From assembly GCF_033439725.1 (NCBI RefSeq), contig NW_026944383.1, positions 8,308,001 through 8,372,000 on the forward strand: 64,000 nucleotides of DNA, read 5' to 3'. Origin of the DNA: Neurospora tetraspora (lineage: Eukaryota > Ascomycota > Sordariomycetes > Sordariales > Sordariaceae). Both the position numbers and the translations under genes were made by a program. Each line of letters starts with the position of its first letter. Within the stretch, counting starts at the first letter, position 1. Positions 1-9,842 of the stretch are shown one piece after another. The notes below the pieces were generated by a model. The model worked only from the letters and a program-made list of their open reading frames with translations, made no database searches and was not told the origin of the DNA.

Positions 1-557
1 TATTTTATACTGAGCCCGGTTCCGGACCGGGCGCTCCGACCTACTGTGTAGATTAAGGTAGTCAGCTGTTCCCGACCACTCCGACCCCACCCGGCCCCGG
101 CCGCGGGATCCACATCGGCGCTTTTAGTGCAGCGTACACCGTCCGTCCGGGGCCCGGGGAGCCGGATTCGAGCCGGGGTCCGTCTGGATCTTGGTTTCAA
201 GGGGCTACTATGTTAGTTTGAAACTCCCGACTACCCGGAGACATTTTCTCCTTCTAAAGATAGATAGGAATAATGGAGGTTTGACTTCCGCTACTGAATG
301 AAGCGTGGTTTGTCCATACTCCCATACAAATTGACAAGCTATGTTGAACCGTGGAAACCCAACTACCGCTTCGCATATAGCAAGGAAATCAACATGGTGA
401 ATCAATTTTGCTCGTTGTTGACTTGGACTGTATGTGCCTAGATTTAGATAACTGTAGTAAAACCTCAAAAAAGAAACATTTGCAACTCCCCGTCTGTAGA
501 CACAACCTCTCGGTTCTATACCTGCCTCTTTTTCACCTCCATTGACCAGACGTCTGT
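1..557. other. Gene-free left flank, GC-rich at its outer edge
   Basis: The first 200 bases are very GC-rich with several short CCGG and CCCGG palindromes; the remainder is ordinary composition. Only one 86-codon reading frame lies here on the minus strand (208-468), with no recognisable motif and no supporting neighbour, so I do not call it a gene. The 3' untranslated region of the minus-strand Erv46-like gene probably occupies the right end. Confidence 0.5.
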
Positions 558-2127
558 CTAATTATCCTTGCTCCTCAACTTCTTCAACCTCACCGTGCCC
601 TCAAACAACCCCCTATCCACCGCCGCCGCCACGGTCAGGGTACCACCCACAACCGCGCAAAGACCAGCCAAGAAACCCAGGAAGGACTTGGCGCGCTCTT
701 CGCGGTTGACGACCTTCATCGGGGAGATGTCCTGTTTTTGTCTTGTTAGCACCATCACGCCACTCAAGTATACCTTCACAACACCCGGGGAAACTTACGT
801 ATGAGAAAAACACCCCCGGAATACCCCCCCTACTATGCAACCTCTCACCATGACCCTCCTTCGCATCATCGCCCCCGGCCAAGCTGCGCTTATGGCTCGT
901 AACGCTATACTGATGCGTCTCCATGCTTCCATCGCTTCCATACCCGAATGCGCCAAGGCCAACACTGTGATCCTGCTCCCAATTCGCCCTGTTCTGCGCC
1001 GCCTGCTTCTCCCAGCCCAGCGGCAGGTACGAAGTCGGCACGATCTTGACAAAGTACATGAAATTGTAGTTCGGATCGTCCGTCTCCTGCTTGGTGTTGT
1101 CCAGGGGATTCAAATGGTGGTTCGTCCAGAGTGTGTTCTTCCCGTTGCCGCCCAGCTTGCGGACTAGGTCGTCAGGCAGCTGGGGACCGAACCGCAGCGA
1201 GTGGATGATATGGCTGAATGAGTGGCCGCCGGGGACGGGCGTGCTCCACCACTGCGCCAGGTCGTGGACGTGCATGTTCCCGTTGCTGAAACTACGGCCG
1301 GGCGCAATGTGGAAGTTGCCGATCACCTTGTTGACGCGCAGGCCACCTTCGATGCGACATCCTTCGTGACGTTGCTCGGCGAGCCGCTCCGTGTAGTGCT
1401 CCCGTTGGCATTGCTCCATGGTGGAGCCGTCGCCGAAGGCCCAGGACGCTTGGGCGTAGGCTTCGCGCACTTCTTCGCAGGTGGAGCAGCAGCCGGGCTT
1501 TTTGGCGTTGTAGGGGGCCGGAGCGCCGTAGCAGGGACCGCAGTAGGAGGGGTCGAGGTGGGTGGCGGATTCGTCGGCGGCGTGGCTGTTGAGGGGGTGC
1601 GTGTTAGTGGGAATGGGAGAAGAAGAGGGGGATGAGAATGGTGTGGGAGGAAGGGGGGAACATACAGAGAAAGAACCTTGGCGTCAATCTCTCCTCCTCC
1701 TTCGCTTTGGGGCCTAAGTCTAATCTTCTTGACGCCGTGCTGGACGCCGTGTTGTTGCTCGCCGGATACGTCCATTACGTCGAGGGTCAAGAGTTCGCAG
1801 GGTACCTTGGGGAAGGTGATGTTGAGGTGGATTTCCATTCGTTCGCCTGTTGCAATCCGTCATGGTCAGCTTCTGTCTTCCTATCTGTTTTCTTTGTCCC
1901 GCTGTCTTGTTCATGGGCTGTAGAGTATGCGCACCTCGTCCCTTATCAACCACCAACTCGGGGTGTATTACCACCTTCCTGTAGTCTCTCCATTCTCCCC
2001 ACGAGAGGAACAAGACGACGAGCAGCGAGACGATGGTAACGATGCCTCCGGATGTCGTCCTGATCCTCGCATCTTCGACTGTTTTTGTAAAAGCGTCGAG
2101 CTTGGTGAATCTCGATTTCCCGGCCAT
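558..2127 (-). CDS. erv46: Erv46-like COPII vesicle cargo receptor
   Basis: Four exons: 2127-1935, 1846-1666, 1585-799 and 731-558, joining to 444 residues with frame kept throughout. Erv46, with Erv41, cycles between ER and Golgi in COPII and COPI vesicles and sorts membrane and luminal cargo (known for the family). Seen here: a short cytosolic N-terminus (MAGKSRFTKLDAF), a first membrane segment at about residues 27-46, a long luminal domain with a Cys-rich cluster (CGPCYGAP, then CCSTCEEVREAY), the family signature HDLAQWW and SFSHIIHSLRFG, and a second membrane segment near the C-terminus after the conserved FFSYDISPMKV. Length is slightly above the usual 400-415 residues because of a Gly/Ser/His-rich luminal insert near residue 350. 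Introns end in CAG and one has a CTAACA branch-like site. The start matches family N-termini. Confidence 0.93.
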
Positions 2128-3165
2128 CTTGGATCGTCGGCGGGTTTGTTGAAGGTGCCTCTAGGGGCGGACGGGTTCGGTGGAATCGGCGACGGCGATG
2201 ATCAATGTGTCTGGATCTCGGGTAGTCGGTAGGTGTACAGGTGTAATGAACAAGTACCCCTAGGTAGCCAAGGGACGATGGAATGTTCCAAAGGTTCCAC
2301 GTGGTTGGTGGAGGGGTTCGTTTCGTAGAGGGAGCTTGCGCGTCACCAACGGGAACGGAAGTGGAAGCTGCAGTGTGGAATTGACAAAGCTCCAGGCTGT
2401 TAATGTCAAGTCGCTGCAGCCTTGTAGCTCGGGCGGGACGGGACGATCTTTTCAGACTTCAAATTCCAGAAAGGAGGGGCTGCAATCAAACAAACGAACA
2501 AGCACTCTCTCGGGTTGACACTTTCGCTACTTCACTGCCATCAGTCAATCAACTCATCCACATCAATTCAGGGACAAGAGACATGTCCCGTATAACTGTT
2601 AACGAAACGAAACGATAACGAGGTTGAGGCCACCTTACACGCTTATTCCGTTCTCTGATTGGCCAAAAGGACCCTTGGGGGATCCGCCGCGTGGCATTGG
2701 CGGGCATTGAACAGCGGCCATCCATGTCCCATGATCCTAGGGCTGGACTTTCTTGGCGCTGCCAGGGGAAATTGTCTTGCATGAACCCTTTTTCTCTTTC
2801 TCGAACCATGATGGCTTTTTCCAGGAGTGGAATGGTGCGCTTGTTCTATCCTCCATTCCGACATCAAATCGAACGAACAGAGAAAAACCGAGGCATGATC
2901 GCAAGCTTCAAAAGACTCGAGCGTCGAGGTAGGCTTGACTGACCCTGATCGCATTTCCCGCATGCTCGTGGAAGACGAGTGTCACTGTTCTTTCCTGTCC
3001 ACTTGCTGTTCCTGTGGTTTCTATATTTCTTCCTTTCTATCCAGATGCTCCGTATTCATGCACCGTTGCGTTCTCGGCATACTATCATCGAGCACAGCAG
3101 CAAGTGTTGTGTGGGCTTCACCATCTAACAAAATTGGCGAAAGAAAAATTAAAGAAAAAAAAGAA
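2128..3165. other. Intergenic, no gene seen
   Basis: This is the upstream region of the Erv46-like gene. Reading frames are all short (up to about 130 codons), overlap on both strands and contain no recognisable motif. One frame at 2935-3333 runs into a tRNA-like sequence, which argues that it is not coding. Confidence 0.5.
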
Positions 3166-3239
3166 TGGTCCCCCCCAGAATCGAACTGGGACCTCCCCAA
3201 GATCGGGCTTTCGCCTTTCTACCACCTCCCAGAGAACTT
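3166..3239 (-). tRNA. tRNA-like sequence, possibly degenerate
   Basis: On the minus strand this 74-nt stretch ends in a perfect T-arm (CCCAG TTCGATT CTGGG) followed by a 3' acceptor strand GGGGACC and discriminator A. The 5' acceptor strand pairs with several G-T wobbles and one mismatch. A D-loop-like GTGGTAGAA is present, but a clean D stem and five-pair anticodon stem cannot be drawn. Total length fits a tRNA. Either a diverged tRNA relic or one that I have folded wrongly; the isotype is not assigned. Confidence 0.45.
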
Positions 3240-3443
3240 TTACCCATCGATTTACCCATCGGGGCATGCGACAGTGAGTATACTGCCATATTGCATGTCG
3301 TGGTTGGAAGCTCTGGGTAGCGTAGAGGTGTAAGGTAGCGTTGGACTACAATACAAATCTACCGATACGATATCGGCCCTTCCTCTGGACGACTACTGGG
3401 CACCGTCAAGGGTAGCGAGCGATGATGAAAAGCAACGCAGCTG

Positions 3444-3526
3444 TGCCCCTCACAGGATTCGAACTTCAGAGGTCGGGCCGTTCGCACGGGGGACTCGGGG
3501 GTATGCTACTCCTTACACCAAAGGAC
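3444..3526 (-). tRNA. Second tRNA-like sequence, possibly degenerate
   Basis: On the minus strand, 5' GTCCTTT pairs with GAGGGGC at the 3' end over seven positions with wobble pairs, a box-A-like TGGTGTAAGGAGTAGC sits in the D-arm position, and a box-B-like GTTCGAATC lies in the T-loop position. The T stem is weak and an internal CCGT-GCGA-ACGG hairpin could be a variable arm or intron. It lies about 200 nt from the other tRNA-like sequence, same strand. The isotype is not assigned. Confidence 0.42.
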
Positions 3527-4495
3527 CTTGGTAATGTGTTTGTTGGAAGGGGGTTAGACGGGCGGACCTATAAGGGGCTTAGTGGGCTGGTGGGAGCCTG
3601 CGGAGGGCAGCAGGTTCTATGAACTCGTGAGTGAATGGTGGTGTTGAGGATGGGATCGAAGTCTGAGGTTTGGAGTGTTGTGCCGTCGGCAGTTGCGGGC
3701 GGCATGGTCGTCTCTACGGGTGAGTTTGGGGAAAGGTCAACACTTTCATGGTAACAACAAGTTGCTACCATTTCTAACCGCTCGGTCACGGGAAAGCGGG
3801 AGGTCAGGTGTATTTGCAAGAGGAGATGTGGCTAGAGGTGTTCAGTCTTCCTCTCTGTTGGGAACAGCCGTGTATCAAACGGAAGGAACAAAAGAGTCGG
3901 CTCATTTTTGACCGAACTGACTTTGCCATAGTATCACAGGAAAGTCGCAGATGCAATGCTGGTCTTTGCCTTGAGGAAGTGCCGGCCCTCAACATGAGCT
4001 CTTGCAGGCAATGCAGTCTGACTAACAGATTATTGCCCCCGCCGTTCCCTTACCAGGAAAAGGTGTAGTCCTAGAAGGGGCAGATGTCTTTGAAGGAAAG
4101 CACAATCCGCCCACACTGGTAAATGGCAACAACGACCTCCTCTCCGGCCTAGGTTTGTTCCATCACATCTTGGAGACCAAGTAAGTTAAAAGCCATGACT
4201 TCACCCAGTCCACACTCCAGTCACTGTCACCAACCATCATCTTCAACTTGAAGTGTTACCAAAGTCATTTGATCGTACTTCAGCAACTACAACATCTCAC
4301 GATACTACACAGCTAAACCTTGGTTACTGTCCATCAACAACATACCAAACATTATTGATCACGACTACAACAGACAACCGCAACTCCAGTTTGTTTACCA
4401 CATCAGTTCCCCAAAACAAACTAGCATAAACAACCAAACCAACCTTCCACACAAATACACACTACACTCAGAATCACCTGGCTAACAACACCAAA
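3527..4495. other. Intergenic and 5' leader of the next gene
   Basis: No convincing coding frame. From about 4230 to 4495 the plus strand becomes rich in CA, AAC and pyrimidine runs (ACAACA, CCAAAC), typical of filamentous-fungus 5' leaders, and it ends in a good start context CACCAAAATGAG. Confidence 0.5.
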
Positions 4496-6679
4496 ATGAG
4501 ACCCTATTCTTCCGCCAACGAAGACCCCGACGACTCTGAGCGTGGCCGTCAGTTAAAACGCGCGGGCATCGACGCCGAGACCGATACGGACGATACGAAC
4601 TACAAGCTTTCCCACTCTCCCAGTCCCGACAGCCTTTCTTACAGCGCTCCACCTATTCCACCCCGTCCTCGTCATCGTTCTCCCCCTCCTCTTCCTCATC
4701 GTTCTCCTCCTCCTACCGGGCTTCCTTTGGGGCTCTCTCCTGGTATCGCTGAGCTTGTCGCTTCTGCCGCCAGAGCTGCCAATCTGGCCGCTGCTAGCCG
4801 TGGTGGCTCACCTAACCCTATCAAAGAGGGTGAGGTTACCGCCCGCTCTTCCAGTGGCTCTTCTCGACCCTCCACCCGTCCCTCTGCCCCCTCACCAGAA
4901 AACCGCTCCTCCCCTTCTCCTGACCTTCATCCTTCCCTTTTACCTTTCCCTCCTTTTCCTCCCCCTCCCGCAGTCAAGTCCAACACCGCGCCCTACGGCT
5001 CCGAGCTTTCTCCCGAGACCGAAAAAATCCTATCCGACCTCAACCAACGAGCCAAAATGGCGGAACAGCAACGCCTCATCCGCGAAGGACGGGACCCGAC
5101 AGCTTTAGCAATCTTCGAGGCGCATCGCCGTGAACATGGGTACGTGCTTCGCCCGTTCATGTGCCCGCTGTCAACGACGGATCGCTTTTGGTATGAGATG
5201 GGGTTGAAGGCGTTGCCGGGGTGTTTGATTGAAGACAAAGAATGCTGGAGGGCGCTGGATCCGTGGAAGACGGTGGTGAAAAAGGAGCAGAAGGGTAAAA
5301 GGAATTGTAAAGAGAATTATGATACGTGGGTGGAGAAGGGTAATAAGAGCGTTGTGCTGTGTGTGGCGGATAAGAGGGATAAGTGTAGGGGGGTCATGGT
5401 TCGTTGGAGGATTGATTCGAGGATGGATAAGGAGAAGGAGGCGGACGGGGTGGATCTTCATCTGCATGTCGGGGATGTGAGCAAGAGTGGGAGCGGGAAT
5501 GGGAACGGGAATGAGGAGGAGGGTCCAGTTTGGAAGGAGGGGGTGCTGGGGTTGAAGGTGATTGATTTTTGGAGACCAGGAGTGGCAGATCGGGAGTTGC
5601 AGGCTGCGCTGGGAGATGCGACCCGTAACATTTTCGAACTTGAATTGCTCGATGATGTGAAGGCTGTTCAGATTCACGGTGGCGCTGGGCCGTCAATGAG
5701 CGGGAATGTGGAGTATCCGATCGATGCGAGGATGAGAAGGTACTTGGAAATGGAGGAGAATGTTAAAAGACTAGCGATACAGTTGGGGTATGAGCAAGTA
5801 GACGAGGAGCAGAAGCCAATGGGTACGCGGTGGGTGTTGGAGTTTCCGCGGGACGCGCTGGACGAGTTAGTCCGGACGATGGCCAAGTTGAAGATGGACA
5901 AGACTGATGAAGATGAATTGAAGGAGGAGGAGAGGAAAAACGACTTTGAGAAGGGCGCAGAGGAGGAACACAAAATTGTCAGGGAGGCTGGCTTCGGCGG
6001 AGCAAAGTATGTCGAGGACGCGAGGGCGGTTGTGGATCTTATGGACAACCTCATCATTGCTCAGGCGGAACAACGTGGCCTTGGGGCGACCCGGAACAGA
6101 GAAGACAGCTACAGACCCATGCCGATGCTTACAGGTAATCTGCCGGTCCGGAACAGGGAGAAACTCTCGTCGCCAGACAGCGAAAAGTTTGACTGGAATC
6201 CTTGGGAAGCTAGCCCTGAGTCTGATGGGGAAGCTATCTTGGAATCAATCGAGGCAGACAGCCCGGAGTCTGGGGAGGTGGAGGAAACCCGTCTGGAAGC
6301 TATCCCCGAGGAGTCAACCATGCCGGAGCTCAAGGCGGGTACCAGTCCAAAGCCCGATCAGGCGGAGGAAAGCAAGTCGGAAGGCGACAACATGTCCAGC
6401 CCGGAAATCGCAACACTCTTCAGGGACGAGGGGAACAAATATCACCTATCTGGGTCTCATACTCCGGAGAACAAGACGGCTATTGTTGAAAGTATCGAGG
6501 TCGATGCCGAAAAAGCCGAGAGTTCTCTCGATGGAAAGAAGGATGTCGGGGTTAGTGTGAAGTCTGTGGATCCTTCCGATGAGGATGCTTCTCATGACGA
6601 GTCCTCTGATGACGAGATTGTCGACTTGGCGGCTTTTTTCCTTGATGATTCTTCTGGTAACGAAAACGATCTTGACTAG
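4496..6679 (+). CDS. Large disordered acidic protein, function unknown
   Basis: Uninterrupted 727-codon frame. I do not recognise the family. Residues 1-180 are low complexity: Ser/Pro/Arg-rich with polyproline runs (PPIPPRPRHRS, PFPPFPPPP). Residues about 195-460 look folded, with hydrophobic and aromatic positions (RPFMCPLSTTDRFWYEMG, ECWRALDPWK, VIDFWRPGVADRELQ). Residues about 460-727 are strongly acidic and Ser-rich with several predicted helical stretches (KMDKTDEDELKEEERKNDFE). The start has an AAAATG context after a CA-rich leader. Oddity: the TAG at 6677-6679 is followed in the same frame by 68 further sense codons of the same acidic character, so the true C-terminus may lie at 6886. 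No signal peptide or membrane segment is seen; a nuclear or cytosolic protein is possible (inference). Confidence 0.8.
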   Translation: MRPYSSANEDPDDSERGRQLKRAGIDAETDTDDTNYKLSHSPSPDSLSYSAPPIPPRPRHRSPPPLPHRSPPPTGLPLGLSPGIAELVASAARAANLAAASRGGSPNPIKEGEVTARSSSGSSRPSTRPSAPSPENRSSPSPDLHPSLLPFPPFPPPPAVKSNTAPYGSELSPETEKILSDLNQRAKMAEQQRLIREGRDPTALAIFEAHRREHGYVLRPFMCPLSTTDRFWYEMGLKALPGCLIEDKECWRALDPWKTVVKKEQKGKRNCKENYDTWVEKGNKSVVLCVADKRDKCRGVMVRWRIDSRMDKEKEADGVDLHLHVGDVSKSGSGNGNGNEEEGPVWKEGVLGLKVIDFWRPGVADRELQAALGDATRNIFELELLDDVKAVQIHGGAGPSMSGNVEYPIDARMRRYLEMEENVKRLAIQLGYEQVDEEQKPMGTRWVLEFPRDALDELVRTMAKLKMDKTDEDELKEEERKNDFEKGAEEEHKIVREAGFGGAKYVEDARAVVDLMDNLIIAQAEQRGLGATRNREDSYRPMPMLTGNLPVRNREKLSSPDSEKFDWNPWEASPESDGEAILESIEADSPESGEVEETRLEAIPEESTMPELKAGTSPKPDQAEESKSEGDNMSSPEIATLFRDEGNKYHLSGSHTPENKTAIVESIEVDAEKAESSLDGKKDVGVSVKSVDPSDEDASHDESSDDEIVDLAAFFLDDSSGNENDLD

Positions 6680-6886
6680 GAAGACAAGACGGATGAGACG
6701 GATGAGAACAATCTTCCCCAGGATGACAAGACAGATGAGACCGAGCTTCCCCAGGATGACAAGATGGATGAGGATTGGGGTAATGAAATGGCGCTGGCCC
6801 TGCGCGATTTGCTTCGTGTCAACAGAACTGCTTCTCCGGACGACGAGAATGAGACCAAGAACAACGAAGCGGAAGGAAGCTCTTAG
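6680..6886 (+). other. In-frame acidic extension beyond the TAG
   Basis: Reading on from the stop of the preceding gene without any frame change gives 68 sense codons ending in TAG at 6884-6886. The translation is acidic and Asp/Lys/Thr-rich, with an imperfect repeat of about a dozen residues (LPQDDKTDETE then LPQDDKMDED), then a hydrophobic patch (MALALRDLLRV). Composition matches the C-terminus of the upstream frame and not untranslated sequence. It may be a C-terminus lost by a nonsense change, reached by stop readthrough, or joined by unusual splicing. Confidence 0.6.
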
Positions 6887-7062
6887 ATGTTCGGGAGGAG
6901 GTTTATGGTATTGGGTATTGGTGTGTCTTAAAACATAACATGGTCGTGCTCGTCAGCGTTTCCTGTATCAATCCTCTGGATATAGCGTAAAAAAACATGT
7001 TATCTATTCCATTCTGTCAGCCCTCTAACATGTCGTACATCATCAACTTCTCAAAACACCCC

Positions 7063-8437
7063 CTAAGACTTGAGCCTCTCGCTCCTCGCCATATCGTCCT
7101 GCGCGTCTCTAACCAAGAAACTGTAACAAGTTAGCTTTCCATCTCCCTTTCAACCTCGGACAGCGGGATATACTCACTTGTACCAAATAACCGTCGGCAC
7201 AATCGTGCCCGCATGCCACAAACTATGCGCATCCACACTCCCCCAAAGCGGCGGGAAATCCAACAACTCCAAACTCATGGCCACCAACACCCACGCCACC
7301 ACAATACCCGGCCACGCCGCCCACCCCTTCTTCTGCTCCCTATATCTGGTCCAAGAATACCAACTCCACAGCAGATTCTGCACCGCCCCCACCGCCACGT
7401 TGGCCGCCATGTTATACGTGTAATCCCACGTCCACATCTTCAGGTACGTGACATGCGCCACATAAAGCAGGATACAAAGCGCCGTCCAAAGCCTCAACAA
7501 GCTCTGTCGGCGCGGCGTGTCCTTATCCAGCCTGAAGATTCGCACGGCTGAGTAATATAACCCGTACAAAACGTTGGCGCCCGCCGCGAAGTAATCGAGT
7601 TGTTCAGTAACGGGAAAATCTCGCGTGTGGAAAACAGCAGAGAAAAACCACGACGCCATGCCCACGTAGGCGAGCCAGATGTACCATTTGCGAAGCGGGT
7701 AGGAAGCCGGGATGGAAGGGAGGATTTTGTTGTAGAGGCCGTCGTAGTGCGCCCAGAGGTTGCCGAGGGAAAAAAGAACGGAGAAGGGTTCTTGCATGCC
7801 GAGGAAGCGTGTGAAGGGCCATTTACCGTGGTATTGGACGACTGGGTGGGGAGCCGGTGGGGGGACTTGGGAGAGCCGGGTGGTGGTGATGAGGTGTTGG
7901 CAGGTGTAGTCGCATTCGGAGGGGCAGGACCAGAGGAGGAGGCGGCGGTGGAGGGCTGGATGATCATGATCAAAAGGAGGGGGTTAGCGTTAGCTGGGTA
8001 GGGTAGGTGGGAGATGGGGGGATGACAAGGGGGGGGAGAACGGGAATGGGGAAGAAGGGGGAAGGGAGGGGAACGTACGGATGGGCGTTTGATGCTCAGC
8101 GTCCGGACCGCAGTTTTCGCGTTCGCAGACCTGGTGATGGATTGGTGTTGTCAGCTTCCTCTATATATGTCCTATCGTGTCCAGCTGAGGTTTTGTTTCT
8201 TCCCGCCGTCCGTCTCTCCATCGCAACTCAAGCTATCCTTCTCCCCAAGTCCCAGATTGGAAGTCAACCCACCCTAATACACTCCTGAAACTCAGGTAGT
8301 CGATCGCCAATGGACGCCGCGACGGGTGTAGCTAGCGCGACGAGGCCGAGGAGAAGCAATTGCTGTATCGACAGGAAGCTGGGAGAGTTGGGAGAGCTGG
8401 GAGCTCCGCCCCGTCTGGACGCGACGTTGAACTTCAT
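7063..8437 (-). CDS. per1: Per1/PGAP3-like GPI-anchor lipid remodelling protein
   Basis: Four exons: 8437-8273, 8130-8079, 7955-7178 and 7120-7063, giving 350 residues. Per1 is an ER membrane protein of the CREST superfamily of putative metal-dependent hydrolases; in yeast it removes the sn-2 acyl chain of GPI anchors during lipid remodelling (known). Seen: an N-terminal signal sequence (LLLLGLVALATPVAA), a luminal Cys-rich part (FQECIRVCERENC, then CPSECDYTC), followed by about seven membrane segments. The family motifs are clear: SWFFSAVFHTRDFPVTE, EQLDYFAAGANVLYGLYY and HSLWHAGTIVPTVIW, holding the conserved Ser, His, Asp and His residues of CREST proteins. Introns use donors GTGGGT, GTACGT and GTGAGT. 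The last exon is only 58 nt. Length agrees with family members (about 330-360). Confidence 0.93.
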
Positions 8438-9842
8438 TGTGTGGGCATTGAATGTCGGAATTGGTATGATGGTGTTTGCGACTTGGCTTCGAGTGCTGGG
8501 TGGGAGCTCAGAGGAGCTTGGAGGACGAGAGGGAGACGCGTGTGGTGGTTCGGCGCGGTGCAGGTGAGGTGGTAGCTTGGTGGTTCGATCGCTCGATAGC
8601 TCAGGCTCGGGGTCTCTGGGTGTTTCGTCAGACCGAATATCGAGTCTAGCTAGCTAGCGACGGTTGGGAGCTTCGATTGCGCCCAAGGTAAACCGTAGCT
8701 GATAACCTGCAGTGCTGAATTGAAGATGTTGAGCTAGAGGTCGCAATTCGGATGCCTCGGTTGGCGTTGGCATTGGCATTCAGCGGGGCACGCTAAAGTG
8801 GAAGTCTCCGTTACGGGGGGCGGGCTGGGCGGCAGCGCTAAGTGGAACCCCACTTGCTCTTCGGGAGGCGCCGAACGGGTGTGGGTCCAAGCGTAGCCTT
8901 GCAGCACGTCAAACTCCGGAGACCGGGACCGGGGCCGGGGGGTTTTGCCCGGTGGAGACTCCGGGGAGGGTCTTGGGAGGGTCTGGGGAAGAATGTTATT
9001 GCGACCTAGTGGTAGGAGATTTGTTGGAGTGTTTGGGTATGTCTTGATCTGGAACTCTTCAAGTTTGATGAGTGTGTATTTTTGGAGGGTTCACATTCCC
9101 GGGCTGTTGGTCGCGTGGGTTGGTGGACATTCCAGTTACACTGGGCGATTGAACAACAGCGGAATGCAGAGAACGAGTAGGTTCATGAACTGTGTTTTAA
9201 GTAAAGACAAGGGCGAGTTACTAAGCTAATATTGAGTTATATGCGAATAAGCTACCTCACCCATGCCGCTCAGCAGTTTGCACGCCGTTTCAGCCCCCTT
9301 ACAATAATCGAACACTGTGCGCCATAGAGATGAGTAAGCCCAAGTTTGATGAATGAGATGAGAAACTCCGTGTGAGCAAGTCCAAATCTAAATAGGCTAG
9401 CAGAAAGAAAAAAATCATGCTGTGAAGTGAACTTTGCTATCTGCGCCGTTCCAAATGGTAATAAGAAAGAGACAGGTCCAGATCGCCATGTACTGTTTTA
9501 CCATGTGCGAGTGTACGGAGACAGAAGTCCAAAAAAGAAGTTAAGTAGAGGTAGGTAGGTATGCAAAGAAGAAGTTGCCTCGCGGCATGATGAGCTGGTG
9601 AACCAAAAGAAAGCAAAGGAAGGAAGTAGCAAAATGTCCAAAGATACCCATCCGCCTTGAAGGACCATGTGTCCTCAGCCATGCCCTTCATAAACGCCAT
9701 AAACCCCGACTTTCCGCCGCTCATGCAGAAATCCCCCAAAAAAAAAATCATAACGCCGTCCCCCGTACGCCAATGTAATCATACCTAAAACGGTCCACCC
9801 CGAAGGCAACGTGGAGAGAAGTGCAAGAAGAGGCTTAGAGAC
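8438..9842. other. Intergenic region with a GC-rich hairpin
   Basis: This lies between the per1 start and the 3' end of the next minus-strand gene. It holds a strong GC-rich inverted repeat near 8.92 kb and otherwise short unsupported frames. A 104-codon minus-strand frame at 9437-9751 probably lies in the 3' untranslated region of the next gene and shows no motif. Confidence 0.5.
8916..8964. repeat. GC-rich inverted repeat
   Basis: CCGGAG followed directly by ACCGGG on the left pairs with CCCGGT and, after a 5-nt bulge GGAGA, CTCCGG on the right, enclosing about 20 nt of G-rich sequence. Twelve pairs, nearly all GC. It lies about 480 nt upstream of the per1 start codon. Role unknown. Confidence 0.55.

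Noticed and set aside
6657-6679. GTAACG...GACTAG as a 23-nt intron removing the stop of the 4.5-kb gene
   Set aside because: Far below the usual minimum size of fungal introns and not a multiple of three, so the downstream frame would be lost.
9437-9751. 104-codon minus-strand frame
   Set aside because: Lies just 3' of the 9.8-12.2 kb gene on the same strand and has no motif; likely 3' untranslated sequence.
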